From: Solirubrobacteraceae bacterium
GTDB taxonomy: Bacteria > Actinomycetota > Thermoleophilia > Solirubrobacterales > Solirubrobacteraceae
Length of the DNA stretch: 36,092 nt
NCBI GenBank assembly: GCA_030725785.1
Contig: JANRFB010000019.1
Location: 1-36,092 of the forward strand
Reading direction: 5' to 3'
Shown here: piece after piece, positions 8,753 to 16,782 of the stretch
How the letters are laid out: each line of letters opens with the position of its first letter
Numbering within the stretch: the stretch's first letter is position 1
Notes under the pieces: model-generated
What the model was told of the DNA's origin: nothing
Databases searched by the model: none
Seen by the model: the letters and a program-made list of their open reading frames with translations, nothing else
Translations under genes and position numbers: made by a program

Positions 8753-10672
8753 ATGGCGCGGCGCCGCCTTCATGGTCTCCAGCGGGTGCTGGGGGTCAAT
8801 GCGCTCTTTGCCACCGCCTACGGCAACGTCGGCTCGTCGATCTATTACGCACTCGGCCTCGTCGCCTCATTCGCGCTCGGCCTCACGCCGCTCGTTTTTA
8901 TCTTTGCCGGTTTCATTTTTTTCCTCACTGCGAGCACCTACGCGGAGGCAACGGCGATGTACCCGGAAGCCGGCGGGTCTTCTAGCTTTGCGCGACGCGC
9001 ATTCAATGAGTTTTGGTCCTTCTTCGCTGCCTGGGGCCAGATGTTGAGCTACACAATCACGATTGCAGTCTCGGCTTTCTTCGTACCGCATTACATCGGC
9101 GGCCTGTTCTGGGAACCGCTGCGAACCGCCCCCGGCGACATCATCTTCGGCATCGGCGTCATCATCGTCTTGGCCGCGGTTAACGTCTTTGGTGCCAAGG
9201 AATCGACTGGAGTCAACGTGGCCCTCGCCGTCGTTGGGTTCGCAACTCAGCTCCTGCTGGTTCTGATCGGCGGCATCCTTGTCTTCTCGCCCGACGTTCT
9301 GATCAACAACGTTGAGTTAGGAGTGGCGCCAACCTGGAAGGACTTCATGCTCGCGATCCCGATTGCGATGATCGCCTACACCGGGATCGAAACGATCTCC
9401 AACATGGCGGAGGAAGCCAAAGATGTGGAGAAAACGGTTCCAAAGGCGATCAATCGCGTCGTGATCGCTGTGTTTGCGGTGTATGTCGCACTACCCGCGG
9501 TCGCGCTGTCAGCCCTGCCGGTCGTAAAGCAGCCCGACGGCAGCTATCAGACGCTGCTCGGTGTTTCGAGCGAGGAAGGTGGTTACGCCGGCGATCCGGT
9601 GCTCGGCATGGTCAAGCAGATAGATCTTGGATTCTTCCAGGGAGCGGCAGAGATATATGTTGGTCTCCTTGCCGCGACGATCCTCTTCGTCGCCACAAAC
9701 GCCGGAATCATCGGAGTCTCGCGACTCGTCTACTCGATGGGGGTTTACCGGCAGTTACCGAACAAGATGCGCGAGCTGCACCCACGCTTCGGTACGCCTT
9801 GGATTGGGATCATCATCTTTAGCGCCCTCGCCTGTCTTGCGGTCACGACCGGTCAAGCTGACTTCTTAGGCAATCTTTACGCCTTCGGTGCGATGCTCAG
9901 CTTCACAATCGCGCACGTCTCGGTCATCAAACTGCGGTTCCGTTACCCCAACTTCCCGCGGCCTTACGTGGGTCCGATGAACGTGATGGTTGGCGGTGTC
10001 AACATTCCAGTCTTCGCGGTCCTTGGAGCGCTCGGCACAGGTCTAGCCTTTCTCGTTGTCGCCGTGCTCCATCTTGACGTGGCGATCGTCGGCCTCGGAT
10101 GGCTGGCCGTCGGCGGTGTCGTCTATCCGCTCTATCGGCGAAGTCAAGGTCTCAAACTGACGGAGACTGTCGCGCTCGAGACAAAGGCCCAGGTAACTGT
10201 TAGCGAAGCAGCCTACGAATCGGTGCTCGTCGCGCTCGAACCGCCGTCATACTCGTCCGCAGCTGTGGCGACGGCAGTTCGACTGGCCGCTCGCAGGCGT
10301 CGCGGCATACACATCCTCGTCCCAATTCCAGTTCCGTCATCGTCACCAATCGACGCAGAGATGCCCGAACAGGAAGAGCGCGCGCAGGCGATGATTGAAC
10401 AGGCTCGGCTTCAGGGCGGGCGCCTCGTTACGGGGCGCTGGATCAAGGTTCGTGCAGGGCAAGCCGGGGGAATGATTGTCGAGGAGGCAATCGATCTGCG
10501 CGCAAGAGCAATCGTGCTCGCGCTTCCGCGGCGCCAAGGTGGGAATCTGTTCGACAAAGCAATCGAAACCGTGTTGCGCGAGCGGCCGTGCCGAGTGATC
10601 ATTCAAAGCGACCCTGCGAGCGTCAAGCCAACGCTCCGGGAAGCGCTGGACGCTGCAGAGATCCCACTATGA
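8753..10672 (+). CDS. APC-superfamily permease with C-terminal USP-like domain
   Basis: This 639-aa protein has about 12 membrane segments in residues 15-465, beginning with the APC signature GNVGSSIYYALGLVASFALGLTP. A cytoplasmic tail of about 160 residues follows that resembles a universal stress protein domain (from VTVSEAAYESVLVALEP). The tail lacks the canonical USP ATP loop. APC proteins with such tails import amino acids or, like KimA, potassium. Linkage to two TrkA/RCK proteins downstream favours a cation role (inference). The start ATG at 8753 lacks a good ribosome site; the 87-bp gap upstream holds a possible TAGACT -10 box at about 8713. Its stop overlaps the next small gene (ATGA). 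Confidence 0.88.
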   Translation: MARRRLHGLQRVLGVNALFATAYGNVGSSIYYALGLVASFALGLTPLVFIFAGFIFFLTASTYAEATAMYPEAGGSSSFARRAFNEFWSFFAAWGQMLSYTITIAVSAFFVPHYIGGLFWEPLRTAPGDIIFGIGVIIVLAAVNVFGAKESTGVNVALAVVGFATQLLLVLIGGILVFSPDVLINNVELGVAPTWKDFMLAIPIAMIAYTGIETISNMAEEAKDVEKTVPKAINRVVIAVFAVYVALPAVALSALPVVKQPDGSYQTLLGVSSEEGGYAGDPVLGMVKQIDLGFFQGAAEIYVGLLAATILFVATNAGIIGVSRLVYSMGVYRQLPNKMRELHPRFGTPWIGIIIFSALACLAVTTGQADFLGNLYAFGAMLSFTIAHVSVIKLRFRYPNFPRPYVGPMNVMVGGVNIPVFAVLGALGTGLAFLVVAVLHLDVAIVGLGWLAVGGVVYPLYRRSQGLKLTETVALETKAQVTVSEAAYESVLVALEPPSYSSAAVATAVRLAARRRRGIHILVPIPVPSSSPIDAEMPEQEERAQAMIEQARLQGGRLVTGRWIKVRAGQAGGMIVEEAIDLRARAIVLALPRRQGGNLFDKAIETVLRERPCRVIIQSDPASVKPTLREALDAAEIPL

Positions 10673-10869
10673 GCGCACCTTCAGGTCGCAATCTCCACTC
10701 AGCAACGACGACCGTGTTCTCCGCGTTGATGGTCATCATCGGCGCCGGGCTGATCATCCGGACGCTGATTCTGGGCGGCGGCATCTTCGCGATCGGCGTC
10801 GTTATGGGTCTTCTTTTCGTTGCCGCAGGCTGCGGGCGTCTTTGGGTCGCCAGAACGGGACCCAAGTAA
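10669..10869 (+). CDS. Small two-helix membrane protein, hypothetical
   Basis: This 66-aa protein has two hydrophobic stretches (FSALMVIIGAGLIIRTLIL and GIFAIGVVMGLLFVAAGCG) and a short basic C-terminus. The ATG overlaps the stop of the upstream permease and its TAA shares a base with the start of the second permease, so it is translationally coupled to both. The position between two related APC permeases suggests an accessory role, but I recognise no family beyond a generic actinobacterial small membrane protein. It is supported as a real gene by the exact start and stop overlaps on both sides. Confidence 0.75.
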   Translation: MSAPSGRNLHSATTTVFSALMVIIGAGLIIRTLILGGGIFAIGVVMGLLFVAAGCGRLWVARTGPK

Positions 10870-12851
10870 TGGCGCCGGATCAACAGGGACGGAAGCAGAC
10901 TTTCAGCCGCGAGCTCGGTTCTCCGATGCTCTTCAGCGTCATTTACACGGTGATCGCAAGCGCGATCTACATCTGTCTTGGCGTCGTCGCGGGCTACGCG
11001 CTCGGGCTCACGCCCGTCGTTTTCCTCGTCGGCGGCGTGATGTTCGTCCTTGCGGCGATGACGTACGTGGAAGGCTCGTCGCTGCACCAGGAACGCGGCG
11101 GTTCAACGGTCTTTGCCCGCTTCGCCTTCAACGAGTTCTGGAGCTTCGTCGCCGGCTGGGCGATCCTGCTCGATTACGTCATTCTGCTCGCCGCTGCGGC
11201 GCTCTCGGCGACCAGTTACCTCGAGGCCTTCTGGTCGCGGCTTGGCGACGGCGCAATTGAGGGCGTAATCATCGTCGGGATCCTGCTTTACGTCGCCGTC
11301 CGCAACATCCGGGGCTTCTCGAGCACCCGCTCGCGGCGCATCGCAGTACTCGTTGTCGCCGACATCGTCCTCCAATTGGCGCTCGTTGTTCTCGGGCTGA
11401 TATTCCTGCTCGATCCGGGCACACTGACGTCGTCGATTGAGCTCGGCAGCAGCCCGACCGTTCAAAACGTGATCGTCGCGCTTGGAATCGCGACCGTTGT
11501 CTCTACCGGGCTGGAATCCGCCTCAGGGCTCTCCGGAGAGGTTGAAGTCGGCCGGGCAGGACTTAAACGGCTGGTCACCAGTTCGTCGCTGACAGTGATC
11601 ATCGTTTACACGGGGATTGCCGTCGTCGCGATCAGCGCGCAGCCCGTGATCGACGGTCAAACAGCGTTGGCATCCACCTATAGAGACGCGCCGCTGCTGG
11701 GCGTTGCGGCTGGCTTCGACCAGGCTTGGCTCGCCGACAGTTCTCGCTTTGTTATCGCGGCGATTGCGGTAGTGACCCTGATTGCCGCTGCAAACTCAAC
11801 GATGCTCGGCCTCTCCCGGCTTGCCTATTCGCTCTCTACCCACCGCCAGATTCCGAGCGCTCTTGGCCGTCTTCATTCGACGCGTTTTACGCCGTGGGTT
11901 TTGATTGTGCTCGCGACGATCGTCGCGATCGCACTGGCCTTACCCGGTGATCTGCTGCTGCTGCTGAACGTCTATGCGTTTGGGGCACTACTTGGCCTCA
12001 CGATCGCTCACGCGTCGATTGTGCGGCTGCGAATCACTGAGCCCGACCGGCCGCGGCCGTACTCAATGCCGTTCAACATCAACGTCTCTGGCAAGAGCAT
12101 CCCGCTGCCTGCAGTCTTCGGGATGGTCTTTAGTGCGCTGATTTGGGTCAGCGTTGTCTGGACACATCCCTCGGCTCGCTGGGTCGGCTTCGGTTGGATC
12201 GCTGGCGGGCTCTTGCTCTACTTCGTTTACCGCTTGTCGACTGGAAAGTCGCTCACGAAGCGGGTGACGGTGCCGCGCGAAGCGCTTCGCGGCGAAGTAG
12301 CGGAGGTCGAATTTGAATCGATTCTCGTTCCAGTCACCGGGAGCGTGCTCGATGACGACATCATGCAGACCGCCGGTCGGCTGGCCGCCGAGGCGAGTGA
12401 GGAAGATGGCTTCGACGGCGAGTCGCGGATCGAAGCGCTCTGGGTCACGGAGGTGCCGATGTCGCTGCCAATCGACGCGCGCCTTCCAGAAGAGGAGACG
12501 CTCCGCGCCCGCGCCGCTCTAGCCCGCGCGAAGGCCGTCGGTGAGGAGTACGACAACGTGCAGGTTGATACTGCGCGGGCACGCGGCCGCCGCGCCGGCC
12601 AAACGATCATCGCCGAGGCGCAGCGGCGCGGGGTTCAGGCAATTGTGCTGGCCGCCGAGGAGCCGTCCCGGATCACCGGTGGCGCGCTGCTCGGTGGGGG
12701 CTATTCGACCGACCTAGTTATCGGGGATACCGCCCGGTATGTGCTCGCCAATGCGCACTGTCCCGTGATCGTCACGGCGCCGTCGGCGGGCGATCAGGCT
12801 GTGTCCGGAGGCGGTGGCGACGGGCCCGACGCTGCCGCACCGGAACGCTAG
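10869..12851 (+). CDS. Second APC-superfamily permease with C-terminal USP-like domain
   Basis: This is a 660-aa paralogue of the gene two positions upstream. It has about 12 membrane helices (residues about 20-460), the APC entry segment YVVIASAIYICLG-like with GYALGLTPVVFLVGG, and a USP-like cytoplasmic domain from about residue 475 (VAEVEFESILVPVTGSVLDDD) to IVTAPS. The USP part has a glycine-rich loop (GGALLGGGYSTD) but not the exact G-2x-G-9x-G ATP motif. I start at the ATG sharing one base with the previous stop; an upstream in-frame start lies inside that gene. Tandem permeases plus two RCK proteins 3' of them recall the mycobacterial APC-ceoB-ceoC locus (from memory). Potassium is the likely substrate, but this is not proven. 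Confidence 0.87.
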   Translation: MAPDQQGRKQTFSRELGSPMLFSVIYTVIASAIYICLGVVAGYALGLTPVVFLVGGVMFVLAAMTYVEGSSLHQERGGSTVFARFAFNEFWSFVAGWAILLDYVILLAAAALSATSYLEAFWSRLGDGAIEGVIIVGILLYVAVRNIRGFSSTRSRRIAVLVVADIVLQLALVVLGLIFLLDPGTLTSSIELGSSPTVQNVIVALGIATVVSTGLESASGLSGEVEVGRAGLKRLVTSSSLTVIIVYTGIAVVAISAQPVIDGQTALASTYRDAPLLGVAAGFDQAWLADSSRFVIAAIAVVTLIAAANSTMLGLSRLAYSLSTHRQIPSALGRLHSTRFTPWVLIVLATIVAIALALPGDLLLLLNVYAFGALLGLTIAHASIVRLRITEPDRPRPYSMPFNINVSGKSIPLPAVFGMVFSALIWVSVVWTHPSARWVGFGWIAGGLLLYFVYRLSTGKSLTKRVTVPREALRGEVAEVEFESILVPVTGSVLDDDIMQTAGRLAAEASEEDGFDGESRIEALWVTEVPMSLPIDARLPEEETLRARAALARAKAVGEEYDNVQVDTARARGRRAGQTIIAEAQRRGVQAIVLAAEEPSRITGGALLGGGYSTDLVIGDTARYVLANAHCPVIVTAPSAGDQAVSGGGGDGPDAAAPER

Positions 12852-12854
12852 GAT
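12849..12854 (+). promoter_or_regulatory. -10-like TAGGAT before the first trkA gene
   Basis: TAGGAT ends 8 bases before the ATG at 12863 with no Shine-Dalgarno sequence in between; its first three bases are also the upstream stop codon. It fits the leaderless pattern of this window, though read-through from the permease gene is equally possible. Confidence 0.35.
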
Positions 12855-12862
12855 TCTCAGCG

Positions 12863-13300
12863 ATGTCATTTGTTCTCATTGTCGGTTCCGGCCGAGTTGG
12901 CTCATCGGTCGCGCGCAACCTTCTGGCCGGTGGTCATGAGGTCTCTGTGCTCGACGGCGACCCGCTATCGCACGAGCGGCTCGACGCCGGGCAAGAGACG
13001 AGCTGGGAGGCCGCGGGCGGTCGCTTCACAATCGGCCAAGCAATTGAGCGCGACGCGCTTGTCGAAGCAGGTATCGAGAAGGCCGACGTTTTCATCGCCG
13101 CAACCAACGGCGACAACACAAACCTCACGATCGCGCAAATCGCGCAGAGGATGTTCAATGTTCCACGCGTGTTGGTCCGCGTGATGGACCCGGCCCGCGC
13201 CGAGTGGTACAGCTCGCAAGGGATGGAGACGATCTGCCCGACCAGCTACGCCGTCGAGATGTTTGAGAAGGCGCTCGCCGCGCCCGAGGCGGGCAGCTGA
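12863..13300 (+). CDS. TrkA-N (RCK) domain protein, short CeoB-like form
   Basis: This 145-aa protein is a single NAD-binding RCK/KTN domain: the loop VGSGRVGSSVARNLLAGGHEV at the N-terminus, an acidic strand end, and AATNGDNTNLTIAQIAQ followed by RVMDPARAEWY. Such domains gate K+ transporters in response to nucleotides. It lacks the C-terminal RCK_C (ligand) domain present in the neighbour and in most TrkA proteins of about 220 aa, so it is a short form. It overlaps the next trkA gene by one base (TGATG). The pair probably assembles into a mixed ring regulating the upstream permeases. Confidence 0.88.
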   Translation: MSFVLIVGSGRVGSSVARNLLAGGHEVSVLDGDPLSHERLDAGQETSWEAAGGRFTIGQAIERDALVEAGIEKADVFIAATNGDNTNLTIAQIAQRMFNVPRVLVRVMDPARAEWYSSQGMETICPTSYAVEMFEKALAAPEAGS

Positions 13301-13962
13301 TGTACGTCGTAGTGATCGGTGGCGGCAAGGTCGGGCTCAACCTGACGCGAGAGCTGCTCGCGAAGGGCACAGAGGTAACGCTGGTCGAATCGCGCCGCGA
13401 TCGCTATCTGCGAATGGACGCTGAGCTCGGCTTTGTAGTGCAGTACGGCGATGGAACCGAGCTTTGGGTCCTTGAGCGCGCCGGCATTCAGCGTGCCGAT
13501 CTCGTCGTGGCTGTTACCGGCGACGATGAAGACAACATTCTGATTTGCCAGGTCGCGCGCGACAAATATCAGGTCGAACGTTTCATCTCACGCGTAAACA
13601 ATCCGCGTAATCGCCAATACTTCGAGCTTCTCGACATCAGGCCCGCGTTCTCAGCAACCGACCTGATTCTGCGCTTGATCGAGCACGAGGTTCCGGACTA
13701 CGGTCTCGTCCACCTGCTCGATCTGCCCGATGAGCAGCTCGAGGTAATCGAGATTATCGTCTGCGAGGGTTGCCGCGCCGCCGGTCTCGAGGTTCAGCAG
13801 CTTGAGCTCCCGGAGGGCAGCATTGTGATCTCGGTGCTCCGTGACGAGGGCGGCTTTGTGCCGAAAGGCGACACCGTCATCAACGCCGGCGACGAAGTGC
13901 TCGTCTGCCTCGATCCGGGTCTCGAGCCGCAGGTCACGGCGCTCTTCGAAGCAGCTAAGTAG
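13300..13962 (+). CDS. TrkA family potassium uptake regulator (RCK_N + RCK_C)
   Basis: This 220-aa protein has an N-terminal Rossmann NAD-binding domain (VVIGGGKVGLNLTRELLAKG at the start, then AVTGDDEDNILICQVAR) and a C-terminal RCK_C domain (about residues 140-218, QLELPEGSIVISVLRDEGGFVPKGDTVINAGDEVLV). This is the usual architecture of TrkA/KtrA/CeoC proteins that control K+ channels or transporters at the inner face of the membrane. The ATG shares a base with the stop of the shorter RCK gene. No Trk/Ktr membrane subunit is present nearby, so the APC permeases upstream are the likely partners (inference from linkage). Confidence 0.93.
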   Translation: MYVVVIGGGKVGLNLTRELLAKGTEVTLVESRRDRYLRMDAELGFVVQYGDGTELWVLERAGIQRADLVVAVTGDDEDNILICQVARDKYQVERFISRVNNPRNRQYFELLDIRPAFSATDLILRLIEHEVPDYGLVHLLDLPDEQLEVIEIIVCEGCRAAGLEVQQLELPEGSIVISVLRDEGGFVPKGDTVINAGDEVLVCLDPGLEPQVTALFEAAK

Positions 13963-13975
13963 AGCCTTTAGCGCC

Positions 13976-13981
13976 TATACT
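13976..13981 (+). promoter_or_regulatory. -10 element TATACT of the tRNA-Gln gene
   Basis: TATACT matches the TATAAT consensus at five of six bases and ends 11 bases before the mature tRNA 5' end at 13993. No strong -35 hexamer is seen. It lies in the short gap after the trkA gene. Confidence 0.5.
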
Positions 13982-13992
13982 TGGCGACGCAT

Positions 13993-14063
13993 TGCGGGAT
14001 GGTGTAATGGCAGCACGCCTGGTTCTGGTCCAGGAAATTGGGGTTCGAATCCCTGTCCCGCAG
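13993..14063 (+). tRNA. tRNA-Gln (anticodon CUG)
   Basis: A complete cloverleaf is readable. The acceptor arm TGCGGGA (13993-13999) pairs with TCCCGCA (14056-14062). The anticodon stem CCTGG (14018-14022) and CCAGG (14030-14034) enclose the loop TTCTGGT with anticodon CTG at 14025-14027. The T loop is GGTTCGAATCC. A U1-A72 first pair is typical of glutamine tRNAs. The discriminator base is G at 14063, and CCA is not encoded. Confidence 0.95.
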
Positions 14064-14065
14064 CT

Positions 14066-14716
14066 TTACGCAGCGAACGTAGCCGGGAAGCCTTCCGCAA
14101 TGAGCGCTCGTCCCGCCGCCTCTCGCTGGGCAACGGCGTTGTAATGCGCCGCGATGGCCGGGTTCTCAGGCCAGCGGCAGCCGGCGCTTAGGTCGGCGCT
14201 CCACCCAGTCAGCGTCGCGAGGAAAGCGTCAGCGACGGTGAACTGCGCGCCGAGTAGGAAAGGGCCATCGCCGATCTGCGCGGCAAGCACCTCGGCGACG
14301 CGGGCAAGCTCCGCAACAGAAGCCGCCTGGACGGCCTCTAAGCCGTCTGCGTCAGCGGTGTAGTGCTCTGGGTAGTACCAGCGCAGAAATGACGCCTGAG
14401 CGGTGTTTGTGAGCAGCGTGAGCCAGCGCAGTGTCTGCGCCCAATCGTCGCTGCCTGCGGGCGGCATCAAATGGGCGTCGGGGTACTTCTCTGCGATGTA
14501 GAGGCAGCACGCAGCGGCCTCCGTCAGCACTAGATCTCCGTCAACGAGCGTTGGCACCGTCGCCATCGGGTTTAGTGCGTCATATCCGGAGGGGGAGATG
14601 TTGTTGCCAGCCTCATCCCGCTCTACTTGCACCAGCTCGTAGTCGGCGCCCGCTTCGTCGAGTGCTATCCGTGGCGGGGTAGCGGAGCTGCCTGGGATTG
14701 TGTAGAGAGTGATCAT
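14066..14716 (-). CDS. Glutathione S-transferase family protein
   Basis: This 216-aa protein has the two-part GST fold. The N-terminal thioredoxin-like domain starts MITLYTIPGSSATPPRIALDEAG, with the cis-Pro/substrate segment MATVPTLVDGDLVLTEAAA. The all-helical C-terminal domain follows (about residues 85-210). The Ser near SSATP may be the thiol-contacting residue. I chose the ATG at 14716 because the conserved first strand begins there and a TAGCGT -10 box lies 7 bases upstream; the longer frame would overlap the divergent gene at 14761. Actinobacteria often lack glutathione, so the real thiol or function is unclear. The stop lies 2 bp from the tRNA-Gln 3' end. Confidence 0.88.
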   Translation of the reverse strand: MITLYTIPGSSATPPRIALDEAGADYELVQVERDEAGNNISPSGYDALNPMATVPTLVDGDLVLTEAAACCLYIAEKYPDAHLMPPAGSDDWAQTLRWLTLLTNTAQASFLRWYYPEHYTADADGLEAVQAASVAELARVAEVLAAQIGDGPFLLGAQFTVADAFLATLTGWSADLSAGCRWPENPAIAAHYNAVAQREAAGRALIAEGFPATFAA

Positions 14717-14723
14717 CGTCGCC

Positions 14724-14729
14724 ACGCTA
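14724..14729 (-). promoter_or_regulatory. -10 element TAGCGT for the GST-like gene (leaderless)
   Basis: On the minus strand, TAGCGT ends 7 bases before the ATG at 14716 and no ribosome binding site is visible. This predicts a leaderless transcript and supports the chosen start. Confidence 0.45.
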
Positions 14730-14748
14730 TCACCGGTCCCGCGCCAAG

Positions 14749-14754
14749 TACGCT
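14749..14754 (+). promoter_or_regulatory. -10-like TACGCT for the gene at 14761 (leaderless)
   Basis: TACGCT lies 6 bases before the ATG at 14761, within a 44-bp divergent intergenic region shared with the GST-like gene, and no Shine-Dalgarno sequence is seen. Confidence 0.35.
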
Positions 14755-14760
14755 GAAGTA

Positions 14761-15054
14761 ATGAGCGACTCTTCATTACGCGAACTATGGGATCGAGGCC
14801 AGCGCGGCTGGCCGAAAGACGCGCCGATCGCGCAGTTCCCGAACGCGCCGCTGCTAACGGCGATCGCGGCCTGGATCGTCGGACACTTCACCACCGGCTC
14901 GGTCCACGACGCAGCCTCGGCAGTCTTCTACGTTGCGCTTAGTTGCTTCGCCTGGTGGGAGGTCACCGACGGAGTGAACACCGGCCGGCGTGTGATGGGC
15001 GCGGCGGTGCTGCTCTTCGTGGCCGTTAGCCTCGCGGGCAAGCTAGGCGCCTGA
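14761..15054 (+). CDS. Small membrane protein, hypothetical
   Basis: This 97-aa protein has a soluble N-terminus of about 25 residues with the sequence LWDRGQRGWPKDAPIAQFPNAPLL. Three short hydrophobic segments follow, at about residues 30-46, 52-68 and 78-94, separated by charged turns (WWEVTDGVNTGRRVMG). I do not recognise a named family, though small actinobacterial membrane proteins of this layout are common. It is divergent from the GST-like gene and tail-to-tail with the HMG-CoA-lyase-like gene, whose stop is 7 bp away. The leaderless-type promoter box and the membrane pattern support it as real. Confidence 0.72.
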   Translation: MSDSSLRELWDRGQRGWPKDAPIAQFPNAPLLTAIAAWIVGHFTTGSVHDAASAVFYVALSCFAWWEVTDGVNTGRRVMGAAVLLFVAVSLAGKLGA

Positions 15055-15061
15055 ACGCGCG

Positions 15062-15964
15062 CTAGGAAGCGATCGGGGCGAAGCCACCAGCTTGGTAGGT
15101 CAGCCCTGGGAGATCTGCGCCCATCTGCTCCGATAGCCAGCGAGAAACGTCAAAGAGAGCTTCGAGGTTCACGCCGGTCTCGATCCCCATTCCTTCGAGC
15201 AGGTAAACAAGGTCCTCGGTAGCGATGTTTCCGGTTGCGTTCGGCGTAAACGGGCAGCCTCCAAGCCCGCCCGTTGATGCGTCAATAATCGTCGCACCAG
15301 ACTCAACTGCGGCGACCGCGTTCGCGTAGCCGGTGTTGCGCGTGTTGTGGAAGTGGACGCCAACGGTCAGCCCGAGGCCAAGCGTTTCGGTCACCAGTTC
15401 GCGGACCTGTGTCGGGACGCCAACGCCGATAGTGTCGGCGAGCATGATCTCCTCAACGCCGCCTGCGGCTAGGTGCTCGGCGGCGGTGAGAACGCGGGCG
15501 GCGTCAATCTTGCCGTCGTAGGGGCAGCCGAAGGCGACCGAGAGAGTAACGGCGTAGCCAACGCCGTCGTTCTTCGCTCGAGCCGCGAGCTCGATCCCCA
15601 CCTGCGCCGCGGCCTCCACGGTTGTGCCCTGATTCTTCTCGGCAAACGTTTCGCTCAATGGAACGACGTACTGAACGAGATCAACGCCGCACGCCAGCGC
15701 GCGGTCGTAGCCGCGCTCGTTTAGCGCAAGCCCCGCGTAGATAACGCCCGGCTTGCGCTCAACCGCGTCCATTACTTCCTCGGCGCCTGCCATCTGGGGT
15801 ACACGCTTCGGGTTCACGAAGCTGACAGCTTCGATGCGCGGCAGCCCTGTCGCTGCCAGCCGGTTGACGTATGCCGCGCGCAGCTCAGGACTCAGCGTCG
15901 GCTCAGCGTTCTGGAGCCCGTCTCTAGGGCCAACATCGCAGAGGATTAAGCGGTCGTGGGCCAT
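15062..15964 (-). CDS. Hydroxymethylglutaryl-CoA lyase-like enzyme (DRE-TIM family)
   Basis: This 300-aa TIM-barrel metalloenzyme has the HMG-CoA lyase hallmarks. These are DVGPRDGLQN near the N-terminus (catalytic Arg and metal-binding Asp), the metal-binding pair in VHFHNTRNTGYANA, and GLGGCPF with the conserved active-site Cys followed by ATGNIATEDLVYLLEGMG. HMG-CoA lyase cleaves HMG-CoA to acetoacetate and acetyl-CoA in leucine breakdown. No leucine-pathway gene is nearby; instead it is the last gene of the N-methylglutamate dehydrogenase/THF operon, 8 bp after the gntR gene. A different acyl-CoA substrate is possible. The family call is firm, the exact substrate is not. Confidence 0.85.
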   Translation of the reverse strand: MAHDRLILCDVGPRDGLQNAEPTLSPELRAAYVNRLAATGLPRIEAVSFVNPKRVPQMAGAEEVMDAVERKPGVIYAGLALNERGYDRALACGVDLVQYVVPLSETFAEKNQGTTVEAAAQVGIELAARAKNDGVGYAVTLSVAFGCPYDGKIDAARVLTAAEHLAAGGVEEIMLADTIGVGVPTQVRELVTETLGLGLTVGVHFHNTRNTGYANAVAAVESGATIIDASTGGLGGCPFTPNATGNIATEDLVYLLEGMGIETGVNLEALFDVSRWLSEQMGADLPGLTYQAGGFAPIAS

Positions 15965-15972
15965 TCGTGCCT

Positions 15973-16782
15973 TTACGCGGGACCGCGCCCGTTGACTGGT
16001 AGTAGCTCACGGTCGCCAAGCCCGCGCAGTACGTGAAGGTCGATCGCGCCGGGAGGGAAAACGTCGATCGAGTACTGGACCGCGTCGCCGTCGTTGATGT
16101 GGATCGTCTCCGTGATCTCGAGCGCGCCGGTCGTGCGCCTCACGCCAAGCGCCCCGCCGATCTCCTCGCCGGGTTCGAGCAGCCTGGGACGGATCGCAGT
16201 GCGGGCGAAAGCAACCGGGACGCCAGCCTCGATCACGATGTCGAGCATCATCTGTCCGCGCTCGATCGCCGCTGTCAGCCGCTCGAGTGACGGGAGCGGG
16301 ACTGACGGATGGATCCAGTCACGCATGTGCGCGGCCGGCGCCTTATCGACGAGCAGCGTCCGCTCGACGCATAGCGCGGTCGAGCCTTTGCGTAGGTTCA
16401 GCGCCTCCGCAACGAAGCCGGGGGCGCGCTGCTGGGCAATCGCCACGCCTCGGCCCTTAACGCTATGGCCCTGACGCCTGGCTAGCGACGCGTACGATTC
16501 GAGCACTTCGAGTCCCTCGCTGAACGCCGCCGGGACAGCAACTCGCCCAACGTAGGTCCCAGAGCCTTGGCGGCGCACGATCTCGCCGTTCGCCGCGAGC
16601 CGCTCTAACGCCAGTCGCAGAGTCCCGCGGGAGATCCCCAGCATCGTCGCGATCTCCTGCTCGGGTGGGAGGCGATCGCCTGGCCGATGGTTGCCCGGGC
16701 CCAGCCATTCGCGCAAAGAAATCTCAGCGCTGTCGACGACCGAAACGCGTGTAGCGGACGCTGCTGCTGGCTTTCCGGCCAC
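15973..16782 (-). CDS. GntR-family transcriptional regulator (HutC-type, UTRA domain)
   Basis: This 269-aa regulator has an N-terminal winged helix at about residues 20-80 (RPGDRLPPEQEIATMLGISRGTLRLALERL then GEIVRRQGSGTYV, the standard GntR pattern). A C-terminal UTRA ligand-binding domain follows, with VERTLLVDKAPAAHMRDWIHP and the strand-rich VQYSIDVFPPGAIDLHVLRG. It starts at a GTG directly abutting the stop of fchA (TAAGTG), so it is translated with the THF genes and probably controls this operon in response to a pathway metabolite (inference). The ligand is unknown. The N-terminal 20 residues are low in conserved sequence. Confidence 0.9.
   Translation of the reverse strand: MAGKPAAASATRVSVVDSAEISLREWLGPGNHRPGDRLPPEQEIATMLGISRGTLRLALERLAANGEIVRRQGSGTYVGRVAVPAAFSEGLEVLESYASLARRQGHSVKGRGVAIAQQRAPGFVAEALNLRKGSTALCVERTLLVDKAPAAHMRDWIHPSVPLPSLERLTAAIERGQMMLDIVIEAGVPVAFARTAIRPRLLEPGEEIGGALGVRRTTGALEITETIHINDGDAVQYSIDVFPPGAIDLHVLRGLGDRELLPVNGRGPA

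Noticed and set aside
13841-14191. Plus-strand frame reading through the trkA end and the tRNA-Gln gene
   Set aside because: It overlaps a clear tRNA and the end of a conserved gene in another frame; no domain.
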